From contig CANLNT010000001.1 of NCBI GenBank assembly GCA_947492825.1, positions 372,001 through 436,000 on the forward strand: DNA of 64,000 bases. The letters are read 5' to 3'. This DNA is from an uncultured Paracoccaceae bacterium. GTDB taxonomy: Bacteria > Pseudomonadota > Alphaproteobacteria > Rhodobacterales > Rhodobacteraceae. The translations under genes were made by a program, and so were the position numbers. A model generated the notes under the pieces. That model had not been told where the DNA came from. It saw only the letters and a list, made by a program, of their open reading frames with translations, and ran no database searches. Below, in pieces: positions 63,682 through 64,000 of the stretch (positions are counted from its first letter, which is position 1; every line of letters begins with the position of its first letter).

Positions 63682-64000
63682 ATGGATTGGCAAGAGCGAG
63701 TCACCAAGGAAAAGAACCTCGGCGAGGTTTACTGGAAGGCCCGAAAGGTTGGCTCGACGCGGCGTAACTTCGGCGTGGCAGCTTTCGTATGTCTGCTCTT
63801 CGGTATCTTGGCAGTTGTAGACTGGTACTTCGCCTCTGGAGTTTTAACGCTTTCCGCCCTGAACGATCTCATTACCGTAGTAGCCGAGGTTGGCTTTACG
63901 TTCACAACCGCGATTTTAGGTTTCCTGATCGCAGGTTTCTCGATTTTTGCGAGCATCACTCGACCCGAAATATTTGCTGGTCTGGCGAAGCTAGACCACA
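63682..64000 (+). CDS. Membrane protein, 5' part, cut by the window edge
   Basis: An open frame from an ATG directly after the previous stop to the window end (106 codons visible). It starts MDWQERVTKEKNLGEVYWKA and has two membrane segments in the visible part (VAAFVCLLFGILAVVDWYF and TAILGFLIAGFSIFASI). No family is recognised, and the C-terminus is missing. It is the likely membrane partner of the 331-residue protein. Confidence 0.65.
   Translation, partial: MDWQERVTKEKNLGEVYWKARKVGSTRRNFGVAAFVCLLFGILAVVDWYFASGVLTLSALNDLITVVAEVGFTFTTAILGFLIAGFSIFASITRPEIFAGLAKLDH

Noticed and set aside
1-64000. CRISPR arrays, tRNA, rRNA or riboswitches
   Set aside because: No regular repeat-spacer pattern, cloverleaf or conserved RNA motif was recognised by eye; a tRNAscan-SE and Infernal run would be decisive.
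62686-64000. Kiwa (KwaA/KwaB) as the identity of the 331-residue protein and membrane protein
   Set aside because: The order is reversed relative to kwaA-kwaB and no recognisable DUF4868 pattern was seen; the membrane protein is also incomplete.

Overview
The window looks like chromosomal DNA of an alphaproteobacterium of the Rhodobacteraceae (Roseobacter group). Reasons: GC-rich coding DNA with dense operons and many 4-bp ATGA gene overlaps over bases 1-47,400; an AapJQMP general amino-acid importer; DmdB/DmdC-like acyl-CoA ligase and dehydrogenase; LivKGFHM-type and sugar-type ABC importers; and a fused 5-oxoprolinase. No rRNA, tRNA or CRISPR array was recognised. This assignment is inference from gene content, because no database search was possible.

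Region 1 (1-18,300) is core metabolism. A divergent acyl-CoA ligase and EamA exporter are followed by a long leftward operon from about 11,610 to 3,470: MerR regulator, acyl-CoA dehydrogenase, two small unknowns, GST, thiolase, a duplicated NTF2-like protein and FadJ. A LiuR-like palindrome at 11,674-11,689 sits upstream, so this is probably a regulated beta-oxidation or branched-chain acyl-CoA unit. A second MerR paralogue, an AraC regulator, a methyltransferase and an ABM-fold protein follow. A rightward four-gene string (two hotdog thioesterases, a MATE exporter, one unknown) converges on pyrD.

Region 2 (18,400-47,400) is salvage and catabolism. It holds a secreted UshA-like nucleotidase and a 5-oxoprolinase. 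Next is a candidate aromatic ring-cleavage cluster: GntR regulator, FAA-hydrolase-fold enzyme, flavin hydroxylase, Liv-type importer and extradiol dioxygenase. A second GntR regulator then adjoins cupin, Ldh-type dehydrogenase, HpcH aldolase, alpha/beta hydrolase and a sugar-type importer. TTGTNNACAA-like operators recur upstream of that GntR gene, the cupin gene and the sugar-type importer, suggesting one regulon. Last comes the Aap importer with a class IV aminotransferase, divergent from a third GntR gene across three GTCGAC sites.

Region 3 (about 47,400-64,000, running off the end) is a mobile element with visibly lower GC and different codon use. It starts with a P4-like tyrosine integrase, an unknown protein, an AlpA-type HTH protein and an 897-residue family-B DNA polymerase. 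The polymerase keeps exonuclease and palm motifs but has TTDG in place of DTDS at motif C. The arrangement resembles pipolin-type self-replicating elements, and this is the most exciting feature. The cargo looks like defence: a 5-methylcytosine methyltransferase divergent from an unrecognised 555-residue protein, a two-gene Gabija system (OLD/TOPRIM nuclease plus UvrD-like helicase), a membrane protein with a Lon-like AAA+ ATPase, two small unknowns, and an unrecognised 331-residue protein directly followed by a truncated membrane protein.
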